In this document: in pieces, positions 7,636 to 16,139 of the stretch
How positions within the stretch are numbered: the first letter of the stretch is position 1
Layout of the letters: every line of letters begins with the position of its first letter
Virus record (IMG/VR): IMGVR_UViG_3300033571_020317
Coordinates: 1-39,202 of that record
DNA length: 39,202 nt
From: a virus
Direction: 5' to 3' (one strand)
The notes under the pieces: model-generated
What the model saw: the letters and a program-made list of their open reading frames with translations, nothing else
The model's database searches: none
Told to the model about the DNA's origin: nothing
Made by a program: the position numbers and the translations under genes

Positions 7636-9693
7636 ATGGCAAGAAAATTTCTTACCAATATTGATTTAAATAAGTTAGAACTGCAAAATGCAGTCATTCA
7701 AAACTTATCAAGTGCCCCTGGGACACCAAACGTTGGTCAAATTTATTTTGACACAACACTTGGATACCTCCGTTCATGGAACGGCACTGCGTGGATTAAC
7801 ACATCTCAAGGAGTCCAGGGTACAACTGGAACACAGGGAACAACAGGTGCGCAAGGCACAACTGGTGCGCAAGGAACTACTGGTGCTCAAGGTGCTGACG
7901 GTTACGTTGGTTCAGACGGTGCTCAAGGCACAACTGGTGCGCAAGGTACACAGGGTACAACTGGTAACACAGGTGCTCAAGGCACAACTGGTGCGCAAGG
8001 TACACAGGGAACCACAGGTTCTACAGGTTCACAAGGTACAACTGGTTTTACAGGTTCACAAGGCGCAACTGGTGAGACTGGTGCTCAAGGAACAACAGGT
8101 TCACAAGGTACAACTGGCGCACAAGGTGCACAAGGTACTGAAGGTCACTCTGATACCTACAAGACAACTTCTACAACTTCTCGCGCAATTGCGGTAGCAA
8201 ACAACGTAAGTTTTGTACTTGCTGATGCTGCTCTTTCCTACTCAGTAGGTCAAGACGTAGTAGTTGCTTACGATGTAAACAACAATATGTCTGCAACTGT
8301 AGTCAGCTACACAGCAGGAACTAATACCCTTGTTGTAAACGTCAATGACGTTCGAGGCTCAGGAACATACGCTGCATGGTCAATCAACCTTGACGGTGCT
8401 ACTGGTGTACAAGGAACAACTGGTGCACAGGGCACAACTGGTGAGACTGGAGCACAGGGTGCTACAGGAACTCAAGGTACAACTGGTACACAGGGAACTA
8501 CAGGTGCTCAAGGAGCAATCGGTTCTACAGGTTCACAGGGAACTACTGGTAATACAGGTTCACAGGGAACTACAGGTGAGACTGGTGCTCAAGGTACAAC
8601 TGGTACAACTGGTACACAAGGAACAACAGGAACCCAGGGAACCACAGGAACCCAAGGAACTACAGGTGCTCAAGGCACAACTGGTGCTCAGGGTACAACA
8701 GGTGAAACAGGCGCACAGGGTGCGACTGGTACACAAGGAACTACTGGAGCACAGGGCACAACAGGTACACAAGGTACTCAGGGAACAACTGGTGCTCAAG
8801 GTACAACAGGTAGCAACGCTGGAATTCTTTCAGTAGCGGGACCTCTTGCAGTAACTGACACAGTTCTTGGTCTTAACTATGGTGCAGGTCTTGGCCTCTC
8901 AGGTAATAACCTAGTTGCTAACCCAGGTACTGGTCTTACAATCTCTGGTACAGGTGCAGATGAAGGCAAGATTGCTGTTGATACAACAGTTATTGCTACA
9001 AAGGCATATGTAGATGCGACAGCACAGGGGCTTGATGTTAAGCAATCTGTTCGTGTAGCAACCGCAGTAGCTGGAACTCTTGCATCATCGTTTGAAAATG
9101 GCGATGTTGTAGACGGAGTAACACTTGCTACTGGTGACCGTATTCTTCTTAAGAACCAGGCAACTGCTTCCGAGAACGGTATCTACGTTGTTAAGGCATC
9201 TGGGGCACCAGATCGCGCAGAAGATGCAAACTCAACAGCAGACCTTAACAAGGGTGCATTCACCTTCGTTGAGTCTGGAACATCTGCTGGTAAAGGCTTT
9301 GTAGTATCTGCTGCTGGAACACTAGGCACAGATGGTATTACTTGGACTCAGTTCTCTGATACAGGTCAGTTCATCACCGCAGTTTCATCAGATTTCACTG
9401 TAACAAGTGGAACACTCGCTGTAACAGCTAACACATTTGATGCTTATGGAACAGCCGCAGGATTAGTAAAGCGATACGCTGCTACTCTAACTGCAAACGG
9501 TTCATCAACTTCTTGGGCCGTAACTCACGGTCTAGGTACCAATGATGTTATTGTAACTGTTTACGATGCTTCAGGAAATGTTGTAGAAACTGATGTAACA
9601 TCAGCAAGTGTCTCTACAGTACCTACAGTTACTATCGCAGTAGCAGTTGCCCCTACAAACGGCAACAACCTACGCGTAGTAATCACAGCGTAA
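7636..9693 (+). CDS. Collagen-like tail fibre protein 2
   Basis: A 685-aa protein with an AAGGAG ribosome site just upstream. The N-terminal ~57 residues ([20 protein letters not shown]...) are an attachment domain shared with the small 9722 gene. Collagen-like Gly-X-Y arrays lie at ~58-170 and ~254-393, dominated by QGTTG units. They are separated by a ~85-residue globular beta insert ([20 protein letters not shown]...). The C-terminal ~290 residues contain a familiar phage fibre region ([33 protein letters not shown]) and end with a tip domain homologous to the end of fibre 1 ([19 protein letters not shown]). The protein is likely a trimer bound to the baseplate or tail tip. The DNA of the arrays is highly repetitive, so copy number may vary between relatives. 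Confidence 0.85.
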   Translation: MARKFLTNIDLNKLELQNAVIQNLSSAPGTPNVGQIYFDTTLGYLRSWNGTAWINTSQGVQGTTGTQGTTGAQGTTGAQGTTGAQGADGYVGSDGAQGTTGAQGTQGTTGNTGAQGTTGAQGTQGTTGSTGSQGTTGFTGSQGATGETGAQGTTGSQGTTGAQGAQGTEGHSDTYKTTSTTSRAIAVANNVSFVLADAALSYSVGQDVVVAYDVNNNMSATVVSYTAGTNTLVVNVNDVRGSGTYAAWSINLDGATGVQGTTGAQGTTGETGAQGATGTQGTTGTQGTTGAQGAIGSTGSQGTTGNTGSQGTTGETGAQGTTGTTGTQGTTGTQGTTGTQGTTGAQGTTGAQGTTGETGAQGATGTQGTTGAQGTTGTQGTQGTTGAQGTTGSNAGILSVAGPLAVTDTVLGLNYGAGLGLSGNNLVANPGTGLTISGTGADEGKIAVDTTVIATKAYVDATAQGLDVKQSVRVATAVAGTLASSFENGDVVDGVTLATGDRILLKNQATASENGIYVVKASGAPDRAEDANSTADLNKGAFTFVESGTSAGKGFVVSAAGTLGTDGITWTQFSDTGQFITAVSSDFTVTSGTLAVTANTFDAYGTAAGLVKRYAATLTANGSSTSWAVTHGLGTNDVIVTVYDASGNVVETDVTSASVSTVPTVTIAVAVAPTNGNNLRVVITA

Positions 9694-9721
9694 TAAAAAA
9701 GTAATTAGGAGCTGACCACAG

Positions 9722-9934
9722 ATGGCCCGTAAGTTTCTCGTACCGATAGGACTTGTATCCTTACCAAGCGACCCTGCGGGCACATCTGCTGGTCAGACCT
9801 ATTACAACACCACTTATAACACCATTAAGACCTATGATGGTGCAACTTGGCAATCTGCAGGAAGCGTAACAAACATGGATGGCGGTACTCCGTCTGACAC
9901 ATATGTAATTGAGTTTGATGGAGGTACACCATAA
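9722..9934 (+). CDS. Small stand-alone fibre attachment domain
   Basis: A 70-aa protein matching the N-terminus of fibre 2: MARKFLVPIGL here against [11 protein letters not shown] there, followed in both by a GQ(T/I)Y(Y/F)(N/D)TT segment and a W-containing strand (DGATWQS against NGTAWIN). The collagen and tip portions are absent. AGGAG lies about 11 nt upstream, and the stop overlaps the next start by one base (TAATG), so it is translated with the 9934 fibre. It may be a spacer or assembly subunit that occupies the same docking site, or the head of a split fibre whose shaft is now encoded by the next gene. No stop-suppression signal is visible. Confidence 0.7.
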   Translation: MARKFLVPIGLVSLPSDPAGTSAGQTYYNTTYNTIKTYDGATWQSAGSVTNMDGGTPSDTYVIEFDGGTP

Positions 9935-12192
9935 TGGCAACAAAAATTCAGATGCGTCGCGGTACAGCTTCACAATGGACAGCCGCTGACCCAAGACTTA
10001 GTACTGGTGAGATTGGTTTTGAGACCGACACTGGTAGGTTCAAGATTGGTGTTAACAACACTCTCTGGAGCCTTCTTGACTATTTTGTTGACGCATCTGG
10101 AGTAGCGGACGCAATTTCTGGCGCAGCCTTAGATACTACAGATAATCTTTCTGAAGGCACATCTAATCTTTATTTTACTAATTCACGTGTAGCAAGTGCT
10201 CTCAATGGTGGTACACGTAATAACATCACTTTTACATATAATTCTGACACTGGAACTATTGATGTTAGTGTGCCAACAGTTCAAGGAACTACAGGTGCTC
10301 AAGGAACTACAGGCGCACAGGGAACCACTGGTACAACTGGTGCGCAGGGTATTCAGGGTACAACTGGAACTCAAGGTACAACTGGCAATACAGGTGCACA
10401 AGGTATTCAGGGAACTACAGGTTCTCAAGGAAGTACTGGAACTCAGGGTACAACTGGTACACAAGGAACAACAGGTGCTCAAGGTACAACTGGAACACAG
10501 GGTATTCAAGGTCTTACTGGTAATACAGGTGCTCAAGGTATTCAAGGTATTGTAGGTAGCCAAGGAACAACTGGTACAACTGGAGCACAAGGTGAGACTG
10601 GTATTCAAGGTATTCAAGGATATACAGGAGCTCAAGGAACTACAGGAACTCAAGGTGTTCAGGGTACAACTGGTAGCCAAGGTATAACTGGTTCCCAAGG
10701 CACCACTGGAACAACTGGTCTACAAGGCACAACTGGTGCACAAGGCACAACTGGTAGCCAAGGTGTCCAGGGATACAACGGTGTAGATGGTGGTTCTTCT
10801 AGTTATTACAAGTACCGCGCAAAAGTAACCACAACTTCTGGCGACCCTGGAAATGGTTTTCTTATCTGGAATAACGCAACACAAACAAGCGCAACCTCAC
10901 TAAATCTTGACCACCTTACCGATGACAATATTGACGTTGATATATTTTTAGGGCTTTTAAAATCAGGCGATACTCTTATTATTCAAGACTCTAATGATTC
11001 TAATAACTATCAAAATTGGTTAGTTAATGGCGCAGAAACAGTTTACCCAAATCAATATGTAACAGTACCAGTAGCTTTGACAGATTCTGGAGGTACTGGA
11101 ACAACTGGATTTGCTGGAAACTCAGCGTTAATTGTAGTAATTATTGCTTCAGGTACTCAAGGCCCTACTGGTTCTCAAGGAACCACAGGCTCCCAAGGAG
11201 TTGTTGGTGCGCAAGGCATCACTGGAACGCAAGGTACAACAGGCACTACGGGTTCACAAGGAACAACAGGTGCTCAAGGCACAACTGGTGCTCAGGGTAC
11301 AACTGGAAGTCAAGGAGCTACGGGAACTCAAGGCTCTACTGGTTCAACTGGATCTCAAGGTACAACTGGTAATACAGGTGCACAAGGCTCAACTGGAACT
11401 CAGGGAACTACTGGAGCACAGGGAACTACTGGAGCGCAGGGTGTCGGGGGTGTGCAAGGAATTAGCGGTGCTGAAGTTCCTGCAGCAACTCCAACAGCGC
11501 AAGGTGTTGTTTATGCTCAAACTGATGCAACAAATACACTATTAGGATTAAACAGTACTGCAACAAATGCTGAATTGGTTGTTGCAACTGATGCAACAGG
11601 CGTTGGAGAAGATGTCATTGCTTCAGGTAATGCTAGTACCGCTCTTGGCAATGGTGCTTGGGCTAGAGGTGCAAATTCAACGGCTTTAGGACACTACAGT
11701 CAAGCAGACGGCCCAAACTCTACGGCCATTGGAGACAACGCAGCAACAACAAGTGCTTCAAGCATTGCTTTAGGTGCAGGTGCAACTGCCGTTGGTGCAA
11801 ATCAAATCTCTATTGGTGGCGATGTTGGCACTGGCAAGGAAATAACAAGATTAAGAATCCGTGGAATGGGAATGGATGTTCGTGGCGGATCTACAACAAT
11901 AACTGCCAATACAGCAACTACAGTGTCAACAGTAGCACTTGAAGACTTTACTACAATGGAGTACACAGTCTCAATTAAGCAGGGATCAAAAGTCAGATCT
12001 TCTAAGGTATTAGTTCAGACAGATGGTACAACAGTGGATTCTGTAGAACACTCAATCTTGGAAACAGGGGGAGTTATGACTGGGATTAACGTAACAGCCA
12101 CAACATCCTCAACAAACGCCATTTTGACGGTGACAATCACAAATGCATCCACCACAAACGCAGTAGTCAAGGTAATCAATACACTCACATAG
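9934..12192 (+). CDS. Collagen-like tail fibre protein 3 with YadA-like head repeats
   Basis: A 752-aa protein. The N-terminus MATKIQMRRGTASQW is typical of phage fibre/tropism proteins (Mtd N-terminal-like). A connector (NLSEGTSNLYFTNSRV) matches fibre 1. Gly-X-Y arrays at ~117-285 and ~407-507 flank a ~120-residue globular insert (YYKYRAKVTTTSGDPGNGF...). Residues ~563-629 carry left-handed beta-roll repeats of the trimeric-autotransporter head type: STALGNGAWARGANSTALG, then NSTAIGDNA and SSIALGAGATAVG. A C-terminal beta domain follows. Combining collagen shafts with a YadA-type head implies an obligate trimer and a likely adhesive function. It starts by TAATG overlap with the 70-aa gene. 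Receptor unknown. Confidence 0.85.
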   Translation: MATKIQMRRGTASQWTAADPRLSTGEIGFETDTGRFKIGVNNTLWSLLDYFVDASGVADAISGAALDTTDNLSEGTSNLYFTNSRVASALNGGTRNNITFTYNSDTGTIDVSVPTVQGTTGAQGTTGAQGTTGTTGAQGIQGTTGTQGTTGNTGAQGIQGTTGSQGSTGTQGTTGTQGTTGAQGTTGTQGIQGLTGNTGAQGIQGIVGSQGTTGTTGAQGETGIQGIQGYTGAQGTTGTQGVQGTTGSQGITGSQGTTGTTGLQGTTGAQGTTGSQGVQGYNGVDGGSSSYYKYRAKVTTTSGDPGNGFLIWNNATQTSATSLNLDHLTDDNIDVDIFLGLLKSGDTLIIQDSNDSNNYQNWLVNGAETVYPNQYVTVPVALTDSGGTGTTGFAGNSALIVVIIASGTQGPTGSQGTTGSQGVVGAQGITGTQGTTGTTGSQGTTGAQGTTGAQGTTGSQGATGTQGSTGSTGSQGTTGNTGAQGSTGTQGTTGAQGTTGAQGVGGVQGISGAEVPAATPTAQGVVYAQTDATNTLLGLNSTATNAELVVATDATGVGEDVIASGNASTALGNGAWARGANSTALGHYSQADGPNSTAIGDNAATTSASSIALGAGATAVGANQISIGGDVGTGKEITRLRIRGMGMDVRGGSTTITANTATTVSTVALEDFTTMEYTVSIKQGSKVRSSKVLVQTDGTTVDSVEHSILETGGVMTGINVTATTSSTNAILTVTITNASTTNAVVKVINTLT

Positions 12193-12194
12193 AC

Positions 12195-12213
12195 TGTAGT
12201 ACAATTTACTACA
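12195..12213 (+). other. Short hairpin between two fibre genes
   Basis: TGTAGTA and TACTACA form a perfect 7-bp stem with a 5-nt loop, starting 3 nt after the fibre 3 stop and ending 8 nt before the AGGGAG ribosome site of the next gene. No U-run follows, so it is not a canonical terminator. An RNA stability or processing element is possible. Confidence 0.4.
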
Positions 12214-12237
12214 TAACAACTAGGGAGAATGAACTAG

Positions 12238-13092
12238 ATGTCAGATAAAAATTTTAAGGTCAAGAATGGTTTGACCATACAAGGCACGGTTGACACTGTC
12301 ATCACGGCTGATAATGCTGGTGGCATTTTAGTAGGTGGTCAAGCAGTTGCTAGTTACTCAGCCCCAACACTTGGATCTACATCTATTGGTTCAGGCGCGA
12401 CGGTAACAACAGTTGCTGGGCTAACTCTAACAAGTCCAACAATTTCAGCTGACAGCATTACTGTTACTGACACATGGGAAGTTCAAAACAAAACTGGAAT
12501 GTATTACATTCAGCCTGCAGAGGATATTTTTTATATTATTAGTTATGGCTGGAGTGTAGCATTTGACAAGCCAGTTGGATCTTTATTAAGAATTAGTGGA
12601 ACTGGAAATTCAAACGGAGTTTACCCTAAAATAGCCACTCCTTTAGGTGGAGCCAACGCAGCATATTTTGATACATCAAGCAATCCTTCATTTACTACAA
12701 ATGAAGCAGATTTATTAAATGCTACATTTCAATTTATAACACTAACACAAGGTACAGCAACAATTTCTTCAACAGAAATTGGATATCTTGACGGAGTTAC
12801 TTCAAGAATTCAAACTCAGTTAGATGGTAAAGTAGATGAGTCTATTATTACAGCTAAGGGAGATCTCTATGTTGGTTCCGCTTCTTCAACACTAGACAAC
12901 CTAGCAGTTGGAACAAATGGATATTTGCTTACAGCTGATTCAAATGAGGCCCTTGGAGTTAAATGGGCGGCAGCACCAATTAGCCTTCCATCTCAAACAG
13001 GGAACACAGGCAAATATTTAACAACAAACGGTACATCTGCTTCTTGGGCAACTATACCAGAATCAATTCACTCATTTGCGATGATAGGATAA
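12238..13092 (+). CDS. Tail fibre-like structural protein
   Basis: A 284-aa protein, rich in Ser/Thr/Gly and predicted to be all-beta. The N-terminus (KNFKVKNGLTIQGTVDT) and segments such as ATISSTEIGYLDGVTSRIQTQ and GDLYVGSASSTLDNLAVG are recurrent in phage and cyanophage fibre proteins, where they lie between triple-beta shaft elements. The C-terminal segment has TGKYLTTNGTSASWATI, another common fibre motif. AGGGAG sits ~11 nt upstream and the stop is 3 nt from the next start, so it belongs to the fibre operon. It has no collagen array. The likely role is a short fibre or fibre adaptor; there is no sign of an enzymatic domain. Confidence 0.75.
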   Translation: MSDKNFKVKNGLTIQGTVDTVITADNAGGILVGGQAVASYSAPTLGSTSIGSGATVTTVAGLTLTSPTISADSITVTDTWEVQNKTGMYYIQPAEDIFYIISYGWSVAFDKPVGSLLRISGTGNSNGVYPKIATPLGGANAAYFDTSSNPSFTTNEADLLNATFQFITLTQGTATISSTEIGYLDGVTSRIQTQLDGKVDESIITAKGDLYVGSASSTLDNLAVGTNGYLLTADSNEALGVKWAAAPISLPSQTGNTGKYLTTNGTSASWATIPESIHSFAMIG

Positions 13093-13095
13093 AAA

Positions 13096-14382
13096 ATGAC
13101 AGATACATATAAAATCTTAGGACAATCGCTAGCTGGTGAGTTAGCATTAGACGGTACAACGGTAAAAGAAAGTATTGTTTATCAAGTACCAGCAAACACA
13201 CAAGCTGCAGTTTCTGCCATCGAGATTACTAACTCTAATGCTGCAAACAAGAACTACAATGTAGCTTTTGTTACAGCAGCAGATGTTGCGTCTGCTTCTA
13301 CTAATATTTCTTACACGAGTGCTAAATATGTTGCAGTTAACGCTTTCCCTGCAAATGATAAAGGTGCATACTCAACAAATGGAACTACCTGGACAGTAAT
13401 TACTATGCCTTCAGTTGCTAATAGAACAGCTTTAGCATATGGAGCAGGAAAATTTGTTGCTCCTAACTATGGTTCAAATGTAGTAGACTATTCAGAAGAT
13501 GGAATCACTTGGTCATCTAGTACTATGCCTGCAACCAAAGACTGGAAATCAGTTGTTTTTGCAGATGGAAAATTTGTTGCAATCGCTCAAACCGCTAATC
13601 AAAGTGCAGTAGCATATTCAACAAATGGAGTTAACTGGTCATCTGGGTCCAACTGGTCCGCTGTAATAAATTGGACTAGCATAGTATATGGAAATGGAAA
13701 GTTTTTAGCAATCGCTACTGAGAATACAAGCCAGGTAGCCTACTCATCTGATGGAATTAACTGGAATGCAGCATTTTTAAATTCTCCTGGAGATCGTTAC
13801 GCTTTAGCATATGGAGCAGGAAAGTTTGTTACTCTTAAACAAGGCTCAGATGAGGGAAGTTACTCTTCTGATGGCATTAATTGGACAGCATTTAATACTC
13901 CAGTATCTGGCAATTGGATTTCAATGACATATGGAAATGGAAAATTTGTTGCAGTTGAAAATGCAGGTAGGAAAGCAGTTTACTCAACAGATGGAATAAC
14001 TTGGACACAATCTGGCTCTTTGGTAGAGGCTGGTACGTGGACTTCAATAACTTACGCTAAAGGATTGTTTATTGTAGTTGGTAGTAGTATTGTAAGAGCT
14101 TCATACTCAACAGATGGTATTACTTGGGGTAGTTATGAATTACCTAGAAATTCACAAGGTCAAGCAAACAATTGGCAAAAAGTATTGGGTGTAGAGTTCT
14201 CATCTACACAGTCAATACCTAATTCATCAAATAAGCATATTGCAATTTATAACAAAGTAATTGCATCAAATCAAACCCATGAAATAAAAGGTGGAGTAAC
14301 CCTATCTGCAGGGGATCAAATTAGAGTTTATTCAACCTCTAATGATATTATTACTAACGTATATGGAGCTGAATTTTCATGA
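13096..14382 (+). CDS. Seven-repeat beta-propeller inserted in a tail accessory domain
   Basis: A 428-aa protein. Residues ~75-385 contain seven copies of a ~40-residue unit with consensus GKFVA...YS(T/S)DGI(T/N)W......Y(G/A), which fits a seven-bladed propeller. The flanks (TVKESIVYQVPANTQAAVSA, residues ~22-41, and HEIKGGVTLSAGDQIRVYS near the C-terminus) align with the two halves of the adjacent 139-aa protein, so the propeller appears to interrupt that small beta domain in a loop. Propellers of this kind often bind sugars or proteins, so I infer a receptor-binding role. The stop overlaps the next start (ATGA). No catalytic residues are recognisable. Confidence 0.75.
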   Translation: MTDTYKILGQSLAGELALDGTTVKESIVYQVPANTQAAVSAIEITNSNAANKNYNVAFVTAADVASASTNISYTSAKYVAVNAFPANDKGAYSTNGTTWTVITMPSVANRTALAYGAGKFVAPNYGSNVVDYSEDGITWSSSTMPATKDWKSVVFADGKFVAIAQTANQSAVAYSTNGVNWSSGSNWSAVINWTSIVYGNGKFLAIATENTSQVAYSSDGINWNAAFLNSPGDRYALAYGAGKFVTLKQGSDEGSYSSDGINWTAFNTPVSGNWISMTYGNGKFVAVENAGRKAVYSTDGITWTQSGSLVEAGTWTSITYAKGLFIVVGSSIVRASYSTDGITWGSYELPRNSQGQANNWQKVLGVEFSSTQSIPNSSNKHIAIYNKVIASNQTHEIKGGVTLSAGDQIRVYSTSNDIITNVYGAEFS

Positions 14383-14798
14383 CACTAGATTATAAAATAC
14401 TTTCACAGATGAATTATGAAACTCAATATCAGCTTGTTCCGGGCAGTGGATATGGATATTATGGAGCAGGTATTGGTGGACAGGGTGCTGCTGATTCTTA
14501 TGTAGAAGTTTTCGTGCCAAGAGTTCTTTATACGGTTCCAGCAGGAAAACAAACCACAATAACATCAATATACGTAACCAATAGAGATTCAGTATCTCGC
14601 ACATATGACTTAGCTATAGTCCCATCAGGAGAAACACTTTCTGTAAAGCATCATATTCGCTGGGACATGCCAGTAGGAGCTTCTGATTTTGATTTAGTAG
14701 ATGCTAAAATTACATTATCAGCAGGGGATAAAGTTTTTGTATTCCCATCAACAGTAGACAAAATAGGCTTTACAGCCTTCGGAGTGGAGAAGTCATGA
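14379..14798 (+). CDS. Small tail accessory beta-sandwich protein
   Basis: A 139-aa protein with the pattern VPRVLYTVPAGKQTTITSIY, then VTNRDSVSRTYDLAI, then ITLSAGDKVFVFPSTVDKI. This is the uninterrupted form of the domain split by the propeller in the preceding gene. A shorter paralogue is encoded at 15022. Genes of this type cluster among fibre genes in phages and cyanophages and probably form caps or collars on fibres. It overlaps the preceding stop by ATGA, and its own stop overlaps the following start by ATGA, so translation is probably coupled. The Gly/Tyr-rich stretch near residues 22-35 (GSGYGYYGAGIGGQG) is unusual for the domain. Confidence 0.65.
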   Translation: MTLDYKILSQMNYETQYQLVPGSGYGYYGAGIGGQGAADSYVEVFVPRVLYTVPAGKQTTITSIYVTNRDSVSRTYDLAIVPSGETLSVKHHIRWDMPVGASDFDLVDAKITLSAGDKVFVFPSTVDKIGFTAFGVEKS

Positions 14799-15004
14799 GT
14801 TTTGAAATCAAACCGACGGCACCAACAATAGGTGGCACCCTTATTTCTTCTGGCAGTAGTAATAGTTCATTTACTTCCCTTTCTTTGGGAAGTACAACAT
14901 TAACTGGCACCACAACCGCACAAGGTGACATTAATATGACTGTTGCTGGTGGGCCAGGAAGTATTAAAGACGAACTAACACTCATTCTTATGGGTGCCCT
15001 ATAA
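14795..15004 (+). CDS. Small Ser/Thr-rich tail-associated protein
   Basis: A 69-aa protein, rich in Ser, Thr and Gly (TLISSGSSNSSFTSLSLGST), with a short hydrophobic end (ELTLILMGAL). It begins within the preceding stop (ATGA) and sits between two small tail accessory genes, so it is probably a real structural or chaperone-like product. I do not recognise a family. The strand-like spacing of SLSLGSTTLTGTTTAQGDI resembles short repeats in fibre shafts. Confidence 0.55.
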   Translation: MSFEIKPTAPTIGGTLISSGSSNSSFTSLSLGSTTLTGTTTAQGDINMTVAGGPGSIKDELTLILMGAL

Positions 15005-15021
15005 ACGAAAGGTAGTAACTA

Positions 15022-15324
15022 ATGGCTACAGCAACTAAGGTGCTCGCAAGAGCAGCAGCAGCAACATCAAGTGCGACACTATACACAGTGCCTGCATCTA
15101 CAACTACAGTAGTAACTAACATTGTAGTAACTAATACAGCAGCATCAGCAGCAACATTTACGCTTGGTTTAAATGGTGTATCACTGTTTACAACAACTGC
15201 TATTGCTGCTAACTCAACAGCAATGTTTGACATCAAGCAAGTACTTGCAGCGACAAATACTATCACTGGTCTTGCATCAGCAGTAACTGTTAACTTTCAT
15301 ATTAGCGGAGTGGAGATTTCCTAA
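15022..15324 (+). CDS. Small tail accessory beta-sandwich protein, paralogue
   Basis: A 100-aa protein. ATLYTVPASTTTVVTNIVVT, a mid-protein FTLGLNGVSL and a C-terminal VTVNFHISGVEIS match the 139-aa protein encoded at 14379, making it the shortest of three related domains (13096, 14379, 15022). GAAAGG lies ~8 nt upstream. The stop overlaps the next start by one base (TAATG). The low-complexity Ala/Thr composition suits an exposed structural protein. It is likely part of the fibre complex; no enzymatic motif is visible. Confidence 0.65.
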   Translation: MATATKVLARAAAATSSATLYTVPASTTTVVTNIVVTNTAASAATFTLGLNGVSLFTTTAIAANSTAMFDIKQVLAATNTITGLASAVTVNFHISGVEIS

Positions 15325-15328
15325 TGGG
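15313..15328 (+). repeat. 16-bp direct repeat at gene junction, copy 1
   Basis: GAGATTTCCTAATGGG spans the stop of the 15022 gene and the start of the 15324 gene. The identical 16-mer occurs at 16124-16139, also across a stop/start junction. Similarity continues downstream with GTATTTCCTGA in both copies. Confidence 0.9.
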
Positions 15329-15929
15329 CTCAACTGTATTTCCTGAGCCAAGTAGCGGAGTTGTCGGCCCTAGAGATTTAACGTTAAAGCAAACACTAAC
15401 TGCTTCAGGTGCGGTAACAATTCCTGCTGGAATTAACTTTGTCTGGGCGGTAGTTGTTTCTGGTGGACAAGGTGGTCGAGGTTCTGGAGGCGCCACTGGT
15501 GGTGCTGCTGGAGGTTGGGTTGCTGGTTGGACAAGCAGGTCAAATGTAGTAACTGTAGGTGCCGCTGGTAGTGGTGGCGGTGCTGGTAGCAATGGTAACA
15601 ATGGTGGCTTAAGTTCTTTTGGACAATTAATATCACCTCAAACTAGCACAAATACTGGCTTTGTTGGTTCTGGTGGGCCTGGTTCATACTATGACAGTTA
15701 TGCTGGCGATGGCGGTAACAGCAATCTTGGCTTTACTGGCGGTCTGGGTAGTGGTTTGTATGGCGCAGGTGGTGGTGGTGCGGGTGTTGCTGGCAATGGT
15801 ACAAATGCTGCGAGTTCATCTGTTGCTGGTGTCGGCGGATTAGGTGGAGGCGGCGGTGGTGGACATGGAACATCTAGCGGTCTTACAGGTGGAAACGGTG
15901 GCGCTGGTATTGTGCTGCTGTATTACTAA
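15324..15929 (+). CDS. Glycine-rich tail tip-like protein 1
   Basis: A 201-aa protein that begins MGSTVFPEPSSGVVG, a start shared in form with the second glycine-rich protein at 16135. After a ~35-residue beta lead-in (LTASGAVTIPAGINFVWAVV) it becomes glycine-rich (GGRGSGGATGGAAGG, GLGGGGGGGHGTS) and ends GGNGGAGIVLLYY. This is the pattern of glycine-rich fibre-tip domains in phages, in which polyglycine II-like helices expose variable loops for receptor binding. It is expressed with the preceding gene through TAATG overlap. The receptor-binding role is inferred from the family. Confidence 0.75.
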   Translation: MGSTVFPEPSSGVVGPRDLTLKQTLTASGAVTIPAGINFVWAVVVSGGQGGRGSGGATGGAAGGWVAGWTSRSNVVTVGAAGSGGGAGSNGNNGGLSSFGQLISPQTSTNTGFVGSGGPGSYYDSYAGDGGNSNLGFTGGLGSGLYGAGGGGAGVAGNGTNAASSSVAGVGGLGGGGGGGHGTSSGLTGGNGGAGIVLLYY

Positions 15930-15946
15930 GAGAGAGAGAAATAGTA

Positions 15947-16135
15947 ATGAGTAAACTATTTGCGGTTATTGAAAACAATAAAGTTGTAAATATAATTACA
16001 GCTAATACATTAGAGGACGCTCAATTGGTAATTCCTACAAACCATACTGTTATTGAATACACAGATGGTTGGACATACCCAGAAGGTATTGATGGCGGAG
16101 ATTACTTCCCAGTACCAAAAATAGAGATTTCCTAA
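15947..16135 (+). CDS. Small fibre-associated protein
   Basis: A 62-aa protein. KLFAVIENNKVVNIITANTLEDAQLV followed by an acidic, Trp/Tyr-containing end (EYTDGWTYPEGIDGGDYF) resembles short proteins found beside fibre genes in T4-like and cyanophages, sometimes called fibre assembly or cap proteins. AGAGAGAGA lies upstream as a weak ribosome site. The stop overlaps the following start (TAATG). Translation coupled to the glycine-rich protein suggests it binds or folds that partner, but this is inference. Confidence 0.6.
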   Translation: MSKLFAVIENNKVVNIITANTLEDAQLVIPTNHTVIEYTDGWTYPEGIDGGDYFPVPKIEIS

Positions 16136-16139
16136 TGGG
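16124..16139 (+). repeat. 16-bp direct repeat at gene junction, copy 2
   Basis: Identical to 15313-15328 and again placed across a TAATG stop/start junction, here between the 15947 and 16135 genes. The paired copies bracket the first glycine-rich gene and the 62-aa gene, so homologous exchange between them would delete or duplicate that unit. Confidence 0.9.

Noticed and set aside
15302-15601. Minus-strand Pro-rich ORF
   Set aside because: It is the shadow of the glycine-rich gene (Gly codons read in reverse as Pro/Thr) and lacks a ribosome site.
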